Part shown: piece by piece, positions 49,388 through 58,847 of the stretch
Layout: each line of letters begins with the position of its first letter
How positions within the stretch are numbered: the stretch's first letter is position 1
Assembly (NCBI RefSeq): GCF_014648675.1
Contig: NZ_BMRO01000007.1
Span: 137,011 to 201,010, forward strand
Source of the DNA: Actinomadura livida
GTDB lineage: Bacteria; Actinomycetota; Actinomycetes; Streptosporangiales; Streptosporangiaceae
Direction: 5' to 3'
DNA length: 64,000 nucleotides
Notes under the pieces: generated by a model
Seen by the model: the letters and a program-made list of their open reading frames with translations, nothing else
Told to the model about the DNA's origin: nothing
The model's database searches: none
Program-made: the position numbers and the translations under genes

Positions 49388-50782
49388 ATGGAATCGACAC
49401 AACGCGAAGGTGGGCGCGAGCGGCCGATCACCGGGAGTGACGCACGGGCCGCCGAGCTGGCCGCGGAGCGCGACCGGCTCGCCGCCGAACTGGTGGCCGA
49501 GCGGGAGCGTACGGCGCTGCTCGCCGACGCGTCCGACGAACTGCTGGCATCGCTCAACCTGGAGCGGTGCATGGACGTGACCGCGCGGCTGGCCGCCCGG
49601 CACCTGGCCGAGGCGGCCGTGGTGGTCGTCCCGCGCTCCGGGCGCGGCCACCCCGTCGCCGTCTGCGGACCCGGCGGCCGGGTCGAGCACCGGGTCCTGC
49701 TGATCGATCCGGCCGAGGTCGAGGGCCTGGCCGAGGCGATGCGGGGCTTCCCGCCGGTGCCGCAGCGCTGGATCGATTCGCGCGACGCGCCCGACTGGAT
49801 GACCGGCATCACGCCCGAGCCGCCCGCCGCGATGCTGGTGATCGCGCTTCCCGGGCACGGGGTGCCGGCCGGGGCGCTGGTGCTGCTGCGCCGGTCCGGC
49901 CCCGAGGCGTTCTCCGCGGGGGAGGAGCTGACCATCCGCCTGTTCGCGGGGCGGGCGGGCGCGGCGCTGTCGGCGGCCCGCCTGTACGCCGAGCAGGCGG
50001 CCATCACCGCGACGCTCATGCGCGAGCTGCTGCCGCCCGGCACCCACGAGCTGGACGGGGTGGAGATGGCGGCGCGCTACCGGCCGTCCGGGGACGACGA
50101 CCTCGTCGGAGGCGACTTCTACGACGTGTACCCCGCGGACAGGGCGGATCCGGAGGCCGAGTCGCTGGTGGTACTGGGGGACGTGTGCGGCAAGGGCCTG
50201 GAGGCCGCCGTGCTGACCGGCAAGATCCGCAACACCTTCCGGGCGCTGCTGCCGATGGCGGACGACCACCGGCGCGTCCTGGAACTGCTCAACGGGACGC
50301 TGCTGTACGGCGAATCGACCAGGTTCGTGACGCTGGTCCTGGTCTCGGCCCGCAGGCAGGGCGCGCAGGTCCGGTTGCGGATGACCAGCGCGGGCCACGC
50401 CGCCCCGCTGATCATCCGGGTGGACGGGACGGTCGAGACCGCCGCGACCCGCGGCTCCCTGATCGGCGTGCTGGAGGAGATCGAGACGACGACCGCGGAG
50501 GAGACCCTCGACCCCGGGGACGCCTGCCTGCTGTACACCGACGGCATCACCGAGGCCGTCGGCGGGCCGCTGGGCGGCGAGGAGTTCGGCGAGGAGCGGC
50601 TGCGCGCCGAGCTGGCCCGGTGCGGCGGCATGCCGCCCGAGGCGCTGGTGGAGCGGGTGCACATGCTCGCCGCCGAATGGGTGGGGCTCGGCGGCCACGA
50701 CGACATGGCGGTGATCGCGATCACCGCGCCCGGGCGCAGCCGGCCCGGTGCCGCCGGGGGACGGGAAAGGATCACCGCATGA
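49388..50782 (+). CDS. SpoIIE-type PP2C phosphatase with GAF-like sensor
   Basis: 464-residue signalling phosphatase. It has an N-terminal coiled coil (DARAAELAAERDRLAAELVA), a GAF-like domain (about 50-200) and a C-terminal PP2C/SpoIIE domain (about 215-450). The metal-binding Asp residues are intact in VGGDFYDV, VLGDVCGKG, LLYTDGITEA and GGHDDMAVIAI, so it should be active on phospho-Ser/Thr, probably of an anti-sigma antagonist. I use the ATG at 49388 (GGGAGGGG just before). Its stop overlaps the B12-protein start (ATGA), which suggests that the B12 protein is its input or output partner. Confidence 0.88.
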   Translation: MESTQREGGRERPITGSDARAAELAAERDRLAAELVAERERTALLADASDELLASLNLERCMDVTARLAARHLAEAAVVVVPRSGRGHPVAVCGPGGRVEHRVLLIDPAEVEGLAEAMRGFPPVPQRWIDSRDAPDWMTGITPEPPAAMLVIALPGHGVPAGALVLLRRSGPEAFSAGEELTIRLFAGRAGAALSAARLYAEQAAITATLMRELLPPGTHELDGVEMAARYRPSGDDDLVGGDFYDVYPADRADPEAESLVVLGDVCGKGLEAAVLTGKIRNTFRALLPMADDHRRVLELLNGTLLYGESTRFVTLVLVSARRQGAQVRLRMTSAGHAAPLIIRVDGTVETAATRGSLIGVLEEIETTTAEETLDPGDACLLYTDGITEAVGGPLGGEEFGEERLRAELARCGGMPPEALVERVHMLAAEWVGLGGHDDMAVIAITAPGRSRPGAAGGRERITA

Positions 50783-51882
50783 CAGCCGCGAAGACGCGCG
50801 CCGGCACCCTGCCGGACGACCTCTGGGAGGCCGTCAGCACCGGCGACGAGTACACGGCCACCGACATCGTGATGGCGGCGCTGGACGACGGCATGGAGCC
50901 CGAAGAGGTCCTGCTGGACGTCATCGCCCCGCTCCAGGCGCGCGTTGGGCGCGAATGGGCGGCGAACCGGATCAGCGTCGCCCAGGAGCACACCGCCACC
51001 GCCGTCAACGAGCGCGTGCTCGGTGCGGTCGCCCACCATCCGGCCGTCCGGCGGCGGCAGCAGGAGCAGGCCCCGGAGCATCCCGGCCGCATCGCGGTGG
51101 CCTGCATCGACGGCGAGTGGCACGCGCTGCCGGCCCGGCTGGTGGCCGAGGTGCTGCGGCTGCGCGGCTGGCAGGTCGACTACCTCGGCGCGCAGGTGCC
51201 GACCCCGCACCTGATCTCCCACCTGCACCTCACCGGACCGGCCGTGGTGGCGCTGTCGTCGTCGATCGCGACCCGGCTGCCGGCCGCGCACGCGGCCATC
51301 ACCGCCTGCCAGTCGACCGGCACCCCGGTCCTGGTCGGCGGCGCCGCCTTCGGGCACGACGGCCGCTACGCCGCCCTGCTCGGCGCGGACGCGTGGGCTC
51401 CCGACGCCCGCGCCGCGGCCGACCGGCTGGCGCGCGGCCCGCTGCCCAAGCCGCCGCCCGTGCACCGGGTCATCGACGACCTGCCGCACCTGGCCGACCG
51501 GACGTACGCCCACGTCACCCGGGCGGCGCCGCAGCTCATCCGGCACGTGATGGGCGAGCTGGACTCGCGGTACCCCGCGATGGCCGAGTACACCGACCAG
51601 CAGCGGAGCCGCACGGCCGAGGACGTCGCGCACATCGTCGAGTTCCTCGGGACCGCCCTGTACCTGGACGACCCCGACCTGCTCACCGAGTTCATCGGCT
51701 GGACCGCCGGCATCCTCACCGTCCGCGGCGTCCCGGCGGTGAGCCTCCTGCCCGCGCTGGACCTGCTCTCCGAGCAGCTCACCGAGCATCCGCGAGCGGC
51801 CCTCATGCTGGAACGCGCCCGCGACGCGGTGCGGGAACCGCCGCCGGGCAGCCTGCACGATCCCGCGCTGGACACCGCCTGA
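50779..51882 (+). CDS. Stand-alone B12-binding protein with CarH-like W-x9-EH motif
   Basis: 367 residues. A helical B12-cap domain (about 10-90) carries W60, nine residues, then E70-H71, the motif that marks AdoCbl photoreceptors of the CarH/LitR group. A Rossmann-type B12-binding domain follows (about 100-225: AVACIDGEWHALPARLV with probable lower-axial His115, the Gly of ExHxxG replaced by Pro). The remaining ~140 residues are helical. There is no DNA-binding domain. Translational coupling (ATGA) to a PP2C phosphatase suggests that light- or B12-dependent signals are passed by protein contact. It converges on the SDR-DUF2867 gene 10 bases away. Confidence 0.85.
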   Translation: MTAAKTRAGTLPDDLWEAVSTGDEYTATDIVMAALDDGMEPEEVLLDVIAPLQARVGREWAANRISVAQEHTATAVNERVLGAVAHHPAVRRRQQEQAPEHPGRIAVACIDGEWHALPARLVAEVLRLRGWQVDYLGAQVPTPHLISHLHLTGPAVVALSSSIATRLPAAHAAITACQSTGTPVLVGGAAFGHDGRYAALLGADAWAPDARAAADRLARGPLPKPPPVHRVIDDLPHLADRTYAHVTRAAPQLIRHVMGELDSRYPAMAEYTDQQRSRTAEDVAHIVEFLGTALYLDDPDLLTEFIGWTAGILTVRGVPAVSLLPALDLLSEQLTEHPRAALMLERARDAVREPPPGSLHDPALDTA

Positions 51883-51892
51883 CCGGCTCCGA

Positions 51893-53410
51893 TCAGGGCG
51901 TCCGCTGCCGTTCCCGCCGGTCGCCGGACCGCGCCCCGGACGCCGCGCGGTCCTGCTCGGCCGCCCGGCCGATGCCCCGGCACATCCCGCCGAAGACCCG
52001 GTCGTGGAAGGGCTTGAAGGCCCACCAGTAGGCGTGGCCCGCGAGGCCCCGGGGGTGGAACAGCGCCCGTTGCACGACGAACGTCCGGGAGCCGTCCCGG
52101 CGGACCCCGAACTCCAGCCACGCCAGTCCCGGCAGCCGCATCTCGGCCCGCAGCCGCAGGAGCCGCCCCGGCTCGATCTCCTCGACGCGCCAGAAGTCCA
52201 CGGTCTCCCCGACCCGCAGCCGGCGCGGGTCCCGGCGGCCGCGGCGCAGCCCGACCCCGCCCACCAGCCGGTCCAGGGCGCCCCGGACCCGCCAGGCGAG
52301 GGGGAACGAGTACCAGCCCTGCTCCCCGCCGACCCCCTCGATGACCTCCCACACCCGCTCCGGCGACGCGTTCGCGGGGCAGGTGCGCTCGTCGGTGTAG
52401 AGGCTGCCGCCCGCCCAGTCCGGATCGGTCGGCAGCGGGTCGCTGGGCGCCCCCGGCGTGCTGGCCGACGACCACCGGGTGGCGACGTCCGCCTCCCGGA
52501 CGCGGCGCAGCGCCAGCGCCACGGACAGGTCGAAACCGATCGCCGCGTCGGGCGGCGGCACGTACTCGTCGATGTCGTGCTCCCGGCGGACGACCTCGTT
52601 GCGCAGCGACTCCACCAGCGGGCGCGCGAGAGCGCCGGGAACGGGCGTGATGGCCCCCACCCACAGGCTCGACAAGCGGGGGCTCAGCACCGGCACCGGG
52701 ATGATGATCCGGCGCCTGAGCCCGGCGACGGCCGCGTAGCGCCGCATCATCTCGGCATAGGTGAGGACGTCGGGCCCGCCGATGTCGAACCCGCGGTTCA
52801 CGTCCGGGGGCAGGTCGGCGGCTGCCACCAGGTAGTACAGGACGTCCCGGATGGCGATCGGCTGGATGTGCGTGCGCACCCACTGCGGCGTGACCATCAC
52901 CGGCAGCCGCTCGGTCAGGTAGCGCAGCATCTCGAACGACGCCGACCCCGAGCCGATGATCACCGCGGCGCGCAGCCACGCCGTCGGGACCCCGCTGCCG
53001 AGCAGGATCTCGCCGACCTCGGCGCGGGACCGCAGATGCGGGGACAGCTCCTCCTCGGGGTCCATGCCGCCGAGGTAGACGAGCCGCCCGGCCCCCGCCT
53101 CCCCGGCCGCGTCCGCGAAGGTGCGCGCCGCCCGCCGGTCCGCCTCGGCGAAGCCGCCCGCGGCGCCGATCGCGTGGATCAGGTAGTAGGCGACGTCCAC
53201 CCCGTCCAGGGCCCGCCGCGTCGCGGCGGGATCGGTGGCGTCGGCCTCGACGATCTCCACCCGCCCGGACCACGGATGGTCGCGCAGCCGCCGCGCCGAG
53301 CGTGCCATGCACCGCACCCGGCAGCCGGCGTCCAGCAACTCCGGGACCAGCCGCCCGCCGATGTAGCCGCTCGCGCCGGTCACCAGGCACAACCGCCCGC
53401 CCGCGCCCAT
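51893..53410 (-). CDS. SDR (NAD(P)-binding) protein with C-terminal DUF2867 domain
   Basis: 505 residues. An atypical SDR/NmrA-like Rossmann domain (CLVTGASGYIGGRLVPELL at the start) covers about 1-300. A DUF2867/SRPBCC-like domain (about 320-480: WYSFPLAWRVRGALDRLVGG, then GETVDFWRVEEIEPGRLLRL) follows. This two-domain build is widespread in actinobacteria; the function is unproven, possibly redox or lipid related. The ATG at 53410 has GGAG at 7 bases. The longer frame upstream is not supported. Confidence 0.85.
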   Translation of the reverse strand: MGAGGRLCLVTGASGYIGGRLVPELLDAGCRVRCMARSARRLRDHPWSGRVEIVEADATDPAATRRALDGVDVAYYLIHAIGAAGGFAEADRRAARTFADAAGEAGAGRLVYLGGMDPEEELSPHLRSRAEVGEILLGSGVPTAWLRAAVIIGSGSASFEMLRYLTERLPVMVTPQWVRTHIQPIAIRDVLYYLVAAADLPPDVNRGFDIGGPDVLTYAEMMRRYAAVAGLRRRIIIPVPVLSPRLSSLWVGAITPVPGALARPLVESLRNEVVRREHDIDEYVPPPDAAIGFDLSVALALRRVREADVATRWSSASTPGAPSDPLPTDPDWAGGSLYTDERTCPANASPERVWEVIEGVGGEQGWYSFPLAWRVRGALDRLVGGVGLRRGRRDPRRLRVGETVDFWRVEEIEPGRLLRLRAEMRLPGLAWLEFGVRRDGSRTFVVQRALFHPRGLAGHAYWWAFKPFHDRVFGGMCRGIGRAAEQDRAASGARSGDRRERQRTP

Positions 53411-53632
53411 CAGCCGACTCCGTCGATCATGACCATGCCGACCACCCCCCGATCGGACACCTCGTACCCGCCGTCCCCGCGCACAAGCCTGTGAACTGCG
53501 GGTGAGCAACGACGTTCCGGCTCGGCCCGGTCCGGGCGGCTCCTACCGCGCGGCTTGTACCGGACGGGGCCGTATCGGGCAGGTTCGCCCACTTGACCGC
53601 CCGGCGCGCCCGGGCGTGTGAAACTGAGGGCC

Positions 53633-54466
53633 ATGAGCGATCACCCCGCCGGGGACGCCGGCGACAGCCCCCGGGACGAGCTGGCCGACCGGATCCAGTC
53701 GGACCGGCCGCACTCGGCCCGCGTCTGGGGATTCCTGCTGGGCGGCAAGGATCACTATCCGGCCGACCGCGCGGTCGGCGAGATGATCCAGCAGACGTTC
53801 CCCGACATCGCGCTGCTGGCGAGACTGCAGCGCTACTTCCTCGCCCGCGCCGTGCGCTTCCTCGCGGGCGAGGCCGGGATCCGGCAGTTCCTCGACATCG
53901 GGACGGGGCTGCCCACCGTCGACAACACCCACGAGGTGGCCCAGCGTGCGGCACCCGATTCACGCATCGTCTACGTGGACAACGACCCCCTCGTCCTGGT
54001 GCACGCCCAAGCCCTCCTGACCAGCACGCCAGAGGGAGCCTGCGATTACATCGACGCCGACGTGCGCGACCCGGACCTGATCCTGGAGAAGGCGTCCAAG
54101 ACCCTGGACTTCTCCCAGCCGATCGGGCTCACGCTGCTCGGCATCATGGGCCAGCTCCCCGACTCCGACGATCCGTGGGGAATCGCGAAGCGCCTGCTGG
54201 ACGCGCTTCCGACCGGCAGCTACCTGGCCCTCACCGACGGCACCGACACCAACCCGACGCTGAACCACGCCATCGAGACCTACAACGCCAACTCCGCCAG
54301 CTCGTACCACCTGCGGAGCCCCGACCAGATCGCCCGGTACTTCGAGGGTCTGGAACTCGTGGAGCCCGGCGTGGTCCCCACCTCAATGTGGCGCCCGGAC
54401 CTCCCCGAAGTCGACGACACCCCCCAGAACGTCGACTCCGTATGCGGCGTCGGCAAGAAGCTCTGA
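53633..54466 (+). CDS. SAM-dependent methyltransferase, Methyltransf_19 (DUF574) family
   Basis: 277-residue member of the actinomycete-specific Methyltransf_19 group. The N-terminal VWGFLLGGKDHYPADR is the family hallmark. The SAM site is FLDIGTGLPTVDNTHEVAQ, and the acidic strand is VYVDNDPLVLVHA. The C-terminal region includes YHLRSPDQIARYFEGLELVEPG. The family is often present in many copies; target unknown. The ATG at 53633 follows GAGG. A paralog lies in the opposite direction at 55381. Confidence 0.88.
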   Translation: MSDHPAGDAGDSPRDELADRIQSDRPHSARVWGFLLGGKDHYPADRAVGEMIQQTFPDIALLARLQRYFLARAVRFLAGEAGIRQFLDIGTGLPTVDNTHEVAQRAAPDSRIVYVDNDPLVLVHAQALLTSTPEGACDYIDADVRDPDLILEKASKTLDFSQPIGLTLLGIMGQLPDSDDPWGIAKRLLDALPTGSYLALTDGTDTNPTLNHAIETYNANSASSYHLRSPDQIARYFEGLELVEPGVVPTSMWRPDLPEVDDTPQNVDSVCGVGKKL

Positions 54467-54488
54467 GCTGAGAACCAGAAGGCGGCCT

Positions 54489-54668
54489 TACCCGGGGTGC
54501 CGGGCTCGCCCAGGACTCCGTTGACCATGTATTCGGCTAGGAGCCGTGCGCTGCCGGGGGTGACGGCGATGCCGGACAGCGCGTCGCCGAGCGTGGGGAC
54601 GCGCGCGGCCTCCACGGCGAGTTCGGAGACGGCCCGGAGCCGGAACCGGGAGCGGACGGCGCGCGGGA
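54489..54668 (-). pseudogene. Possible gene remnant
   Basis: A minus-strand frame of about 60 codons reads like real protein (FRLRAVSELAVEAARVPT, LGDALSGIAVTPGSARLLAE, YMVNGVLGEPG). It has no start of its own and runs on into the antisense of the methyltransferase. It lies directly behind the DUF202 stop at 54675. I do not recognise the family. It could be a leftover of a deleted gene or chance. Confidence 0.25.
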
Positions 54669-54674
54669 GCCGCG

Positions 54675-54992
54675 CTAGGTGAGCGTGAACAGGGTGACGA
54701 CCGCGGCGAGGAGGAGTGTCAGGAGGGTCGTGGTCAGGACGGCGGTGGGGTCGGCTGCGCCGGCGCCCTCCGGGAGGTTGCGCCGGCGGTGGCGGAAGCT
54801 CGCGCTGCTGCGCCGCAGTTGCAGGGCCGCGCCGCCGCAGACGACGGCCGCTGCCAGCGCCGCGCCCGCCGCCGTAGGGGCGAGCCGGACGCACAGCAGG
54901 CCCGCGGCGATCAGGGCGAGGGTGGTGCGGGACCACGCGAGCGCCGTCCGCTCCGGCTGCGCGCCCGGATCCCAGAGCCGTCGGGACCTCAC
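54675..54992 (-). CDS. DUF202 small membrane protein
   Basis: 105-residue protein with the DUF202 pattern ERTALAWSRTTLALIAAGLL near the N-terminus and three predicted helices. The GTG start overlaps the stop of the preceding YidH-like gene (GTGA). It is the last gene of a three-gene minus-strand operon with the methyltransferase. Function unknown. Confidence 0.82.
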   Translation of the reverse strand: MRSRRLWDPGAQPERTALAWSRTTLALIAAGLLCVRLAPTAAGAALAAAVVCGGAALQLRRSSASFRHRRRNLPEGAGAADPTAVLTTTLLTLLLAAVVTLFTLT

Positions 54993-55384
54993 CGGGCGAG
55001 GAGGACCGCGACCAGCAGGACGACCGACGCGACGGCCAGCCCGTACGCCATGACCGGGGCGAGCGCGGGCGGCGGCAGCGTCTCGGCGCGGCGCAGCGCC
55101 CGCTCGGTGCGGAGCCAGCGGTGGAACGCCAGCACCGCGACCAGCGCCCCGGTGGCGGCGGAGCCGATCGACAGGACGTGCCGCACCGGCGCCTCGACCA
55201 GGTCGTCGACGAGCGCGAGGCCGATGCCGGCCGCGATCAGCGCCAGCGCCGTCCGGATCCAGGCCAGGAACGTGCGCTCGTTGGCGAGCGAGAAGCGCGG
55301 GTCGGGGTCGCTGCCCTCGGCCAGGAGGCGGCCGGTCCAGCCGCGGCCGGGCGGTTCCGGACCGCGCCCCCGCCCGGAGGTCAT
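54989..55384 (-). CDS. YidH-like DUF202 membrane protein
   Basis: 131-residue membrane protein with the DUF202 signature FSLANERTFLAWIRTALALIA (about 29-49) and three helices. The ATG at 55384 overlaps the methyltransferase stop (ATGA); the end overlaps the next DUF202 gene. Pairs of complementary DUF202 proteins are common in actinobacteria. The role is unknown; they may form a heteromeric membrane complex. Confidence 0.85.
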   Translation of the reverse strand: MTSGRGRGPEPPGRGWTGRLLAEGSDPDPRFSLANERTFLAWIRTALALIAAGIGLALVDDLVEAPVRHVLSIGSAATGALVAVLAFHRWLRTERALRRAETLPPPALAPVMAYGLAVASVVLLVAVLLAR

Positions 55385-56181
55385 TTGACGGCGACGCCGC
55401 CGTAGACCCAGGCGCCGCCGCTCGCCGCCGCCTCCGCTTCGTCGGCGTACCACCGGTTGACCTTGACCAGGCCCGGCTCCACGAGGGTGAGGCCGTTGAA
55501 CAGGCGCAGGATCCGGTCGTGGTCGCGGAAGACCATGGGCGCCGAGGCCTTCTCGTAGGCGTCCTCGATGATCTCGACCAGGTCGGCGGGGCGGTCGTCG
55601 AGGGTGCTGTGCGAGATGACGAGGTGGCTGCCGGGCGCCATGCGGTCGGTGAACGCGCCGACGATGCCCGCGGGGTCCTCCTCGTCGGTGACGAAGTGCA
55701 GCATGGCGTTGAAGATGACGCCGACCGGGCGGTCGAAGTCGATCAGCCGCGCCACCTCGTCGGAGGCCAGGACGGTCTCGGGGGCGCGCATGTCGGCCTG
55801 CAGCGCGGCGGTGCGGTCGTCGGCGGCCAGCAGGGCGCGGGCGTGCGCGATGACGATCGGGTCGATGTCCACGTAGACGACGTGGGCGTGCGGGTGGACG
55901 CGCTGGGCGACCTCGTGGACGTTGCCCTGGTTCGGCAGGCCCGCGCCGAGGTCGATGAACTGGTCGATGCCCTGTTCGGCGGTGTAGGCGATGGCGCGGC
56001 CGAGGAAGCGGCGGTTCGCGCGCAGGGCCTCGACGCCGTCGGGGATGGAGGTGATGAGGTGGCCCGCGAGTTCGCGGTCGGCGGCGTAGTTGTCCTTGCC
56101 GCCGAGGACGTAGTCGTACATGCGGGCCACGTTCGGGGTGCTCGGGTCGATCCCCTGCGGCACGCCTGGCTGTTGCGACAC
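55381..56181 (-). CDS. SAM-dependent methyltransferase, Methyltransf_19 family
   Basis: 266-residue paralog of the enzyme at 53633. It has the hallmark MYDYVLGGKDNYAADRELA, the SAM site FIDLGAGLPNQGNVHEVAQ, the acidic strand VVYVDIDPIVIAHARALL and the conserved NAMLHFVTDEEDPAG. GTG start at 56181. It heads an operon with the two DUF202 genes, joined by four-base overlaps. Confidence 0.9.
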   Translation of the reverse strand: MSQQPGVPQGIDPSTPNVARMYDYVLGGKDNYAADRELAGHLITSIPDGVEALRANRRFLGRAIAYTAEQGIDQFIDLGAGLPNQGNVHEVAQRVHPHAHVVYVDIDPIVIAHARALLAADDRTAALQADMRAPETVLASDEVARLIDFDRPVGVIFNAMLHFVTDEEDPAGIVGAFTDRMAPGSHLVISHSTLDDRPADLVEIIEDAYEKASAPMVFRDHDRILRLFNGLTLVEPGLVKVNRWYADEAEAAASGGAWVYGGVAVK

Positions 56182-56312
56182 CGGTGATTCCCGTCTGCCG
56201 TGGGCGTTGAGCGTCAGGAATGATCTTAGCCCCGGGATCGTGCGAAAGTGATGATTTACCCTGCTCGCTGTGCCACGATGACGCTGATCACTGCCCGGCG
56301 CGGGGAGCGTGC

Positions 56313-58847
56313 ATGGAATTCGGCCTCAACGGCAAACTCGTGGACGTCGGTGTCGAGCCCGAGGAGACCGTGGCGGACGTGCTGCGGGACCGGATGGGGC
56401 TGACCGGGACCAAGGTCGCCTGCGGGACGGGCGTGTGCGGCACCTGCACCGTGCTGGTGGACGGGCGCTCGGCGGCGAGCTGCCTGCTGCCCGCCGGCGC
56501 GGCGGCGGACCGCGAGATCACGACCGTCGAGGGGCTCGGCGGCGACCATCCGGTGCAGCGGGCCTTCGCCGCGCACGACGCGCTGCAGTGCGGCTACTGC
56601 ACGCCGGGCTTCGTGGTGGAGGCGGCGGCGTTCGTGGACCGCTGGCGGGCCGAGCACGGCACGGCCGAGCCGTCCCGCGAGCAGATCGCCGAGGCCCTGG
56701 CGGGGCACCTGTGCCGCTGCGGCGCGTACGCCGGCATCTACGCGGCGGTCGCCGCCGCGTGCGCGGGCGAGCACGACGAGGGGCACGACGGGGGGACGGT
56801 GACGCCGCCGCGCGTGGAGGCCCTCAGCAAGATCACGGGCGCGGCGAAGTACACCGCGGACGTCGTCCTGGAGGGGCAGCTCGAAGGCGTGATCGTACGG
56901 TCTCCGCACCCGCACGCGAAGGTGGGCGGGATCCGGTTCGACGGGCCGGTGGCCGAGATGCTGCCGCCGGACCGCGTCGTCCGGTACGTGGGCCAGCCGG
57001 TGGCCGCGGTCGCCGCGCCCACCAGGGCCGAGGCGCTCGCCGCCGCGGCGCGGGTCGAGGTGGAGTACACGGTGCTGCCCGCCGTGCTGTCGCCGGACGA
57101 CGAGACCCCCGTCTACCCGACCAAGGAGTCCCGCGAGTGGGCTCCGCGCGCCAACGAGGGCCCGCTCGCCTCCGCGAAGTGGAACGGCAACGTGCGCGGC
57201 CCCGCCGCGATGAGCTGGCGCGGCGGCACGGCCGGGAAGCGCATCGAGAAGGCCCGGGACGACGACGCCCAGACCCTCGTGGAGGCCACCTACACCACCG
57301 GCGTCCAGGCCCACACGTGCATGGAGCCGCACGGCTGCGTGGCCCGCTGGGAAGGCGAGGAGCTGCATCTCCACCTGTCCACGCAGGCCGTGACCCGCGT
57401 CGCCGCGCAGGCGGTCAAGCGCTGGAAGCTCCGTCCGGAGCAGGTCCACATCGTGGCCGAGCACGTGGGCGGCGGCTTCGGCTCCAAGGTCAACGTCACG
57501 TCCGACGTGGTCGCGGCGGTGGAGCTGTCCCGCCTGCACGGCGCGCCGGTCCGGGTCGTCCTCAGCAGGCCGGAGGAGCTCGTCGACGGCGGCACCCGCC
57601 CCGGGGTGCGCATCGAGCTGGCCCTCCTCGCCGACGCCGACGGGAAGCTGTCCGCCTTCACGATGGACGCGCACGGCGACTCCGGCGTCTCCATCGGGTC
57701 CAACGCGGCCTGGCACTCGCGGTTCTTCTACGGCAACGCCCCCCGCCGGATCCGCGACTACGACCACGTCACCAACCGCGCCCCCGGCATCCCCTTCCGC
57801 GGCCCCGGCCTGCCGCCGATGCTGTGGGCGCTGGAGCAGGGCGTGGACGAGATGGCGCTGCGCCGCGGCGAGGACCCCATCGAGCTGCGCCGCCGCTGGG
57901 ACGGCAACGCCAAGCGCCACGCGCTGTACGACCGGGCCGCGGCCCTGCCCATGTGGCGCGACCGCACCGATCCCGGCGACGGCCGCATCCGCCGCGGCGT
58001 GGGCGTCGCGGCCGCCAACTACATGTACTTCCTCGACCCGGGCACCAAGGTCTCGCTGACCGTCGAGCAGGGCGCCGTCGTCGCCCGCATCGCCACCCAG
58101 GACATCGGGACCGGCAGCCGCTCGGTGATCGCCGAGGTCGTGCGGTCCGCGCTCGACCTGCGGTCCGGTCAGGTGCGCGTCGAGCTCGGCAACAGCGACC
58201 ACGCCTACGGGCCGACCTCCGCCAGCAGCTGCTCCACCCCGTCCATCGCCCCCGCGGCCCAGGACGCGGCGGACCGGCTCCGCAAGGCCCTCGGCGCCCG
58301 CTCCCTCGAAGACGCCGAGGGGCTCCACGTCGTCGGCAGGCGCCCCCGGGACCGCCGCGGATACGTCACGCCCTTCCCACTGGACCACTTCGCCATCGGC
58401 CGGGGCTTCTCGGGGGCGGTCGTCGTCACCGAGGTCGAGGTGGACACCCTGCTCGGCCGGATCAGGCCGACCCGCGTCTGGAGCGGCGTGACCGCCGGCC
58501 ACGTCTACGCCCCCCGGCTGGCCCGCAACCAGTGCGAGGGCGGGGTCATCCAGGGCATCGGCTACGCCCTGTACGAGCAGCGGCACGACGACCCGGCCAC
58601 CGGCACCGTGCTCACCGCGAACCTGGAGGACTACCGCATCCCAGGCATCGCCGACACCCCGGAGATCGACGTGTACTTCCACACCGAGGGCTGGGACCAC
58701 GTGCCCGGCCGCGGCATCGGCCTCGGCGAGGTCTGCACCATGGCGGTCGCCGCGTCGATCGGCAACGCCGTCCGGCACGCCACCGGCCGGCGCCCGCACG
58801 ACCTGCCCATCAGGCCCGACCTGCTGCTGGAGGGGATCGGCGCGTGA
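56313..58847 (+). CDS. Fused [2Fe-2S] and molybdopterin-binding subunit of a xanthine dehydrogenase-family enzyme
   Basis: 844 residues. Residues 1-155 are the two-[2Fe-2S] subunit (C37, C42, C45, C57; then C93, C96, C134, C136 in CGYCTPGF and HLCRCG). From about 165 onward is the Mo-cofactor subunit (GGGFGSK, PGIPFRGPG, and the catalytic Glu at about 806 in GIGLGEVC). These are usually separate genes; here they are fused. Sequence features resemble the aldehyde oxidoreductase PaoA/PaoC rather than classical xanthine dehydrogenase. No Tat signal, so it is cytoplasmic. The ATG at 56313 follows GGGGAG. It overlaps the FAD-subunit gene. Confidence 0.9.
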   Translation: MEFGLNGKLVDVGVEPEETVADVLRDRMGLTGTKVACGTGVCGTCTVLVDGRSAASCLLPAGAAADREITTVEGLGGDHPVQRAFAAHDALQCGYCTPGFVVEAAAFVDRWRAEHGTAEPSREQIAEALAGHLCRCGAYAGIYAAVAAACAGEHDEGHDGGTVTPPRVEALSKITGAAKYTADVVLEGQLEGVIVRSPHPHAKVGGIRFDGPVAEMLPPDRVVRYVGQPVAAVAAPTRAEALAAAARVEVEYTVLPAVLSPDDETPVYPTKESREWAPRANEGPLASAKWNGNVRGPAAMSWRGGTAGKRIEKARDDDAQTLVEATYTTGVQAHTCMEPHGCVARWEGEELHLHLSTQAVTRVAAQAVKRWKLRPEQVHIVAEHVGGGFGSKVNVTSDVVAAVELSRLHGAPVRVVLSRPEELVDGGTRPGVRIELALLADADGKLSAFTMDAHGDSGVSIGSNAAWHSRFFYGNAPRRIRDYDHVTNRAPGIPFRGPGLPPMLWALEQGVDEMALRRGEDPIELRRRWDGNAKRHALYDRAAALPMWRDRTDPGDGRIRRGVGVAAANYMYFLDPGTKVSLTVEQGAVVARIATQDIGTGSRSVIAEVVRSALDLRSGQVRVELGNSDHAYGPTSASSCSTPSIAPAAQDAADRLRKALGARSLEDAEGLHVVGRRPRDRRGYVTPFPLDHFAIGRGFSGAVVVTEVEVDTLLGRIRPTRVWSGVTAGHVYAPRLARNQCEGGVIQGIGYALYEQRHDDPATGTVLTANLEDYRIPGIADTPEIDVYFHTEGWDHVPGRGIGLGEVCTMAVAASIGNAVRHATGRRPHDLPIRPDLLLEGIGA

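Noticed and set aside
47084..50698. Very long minus-strand open frame (over 1200 codons)
   Set aside because: It lies antisense to the CopB ATPase and PP2C genes, is Arg/Gly/Pro/His-rich with no family motif, and arises from high third-position GC.
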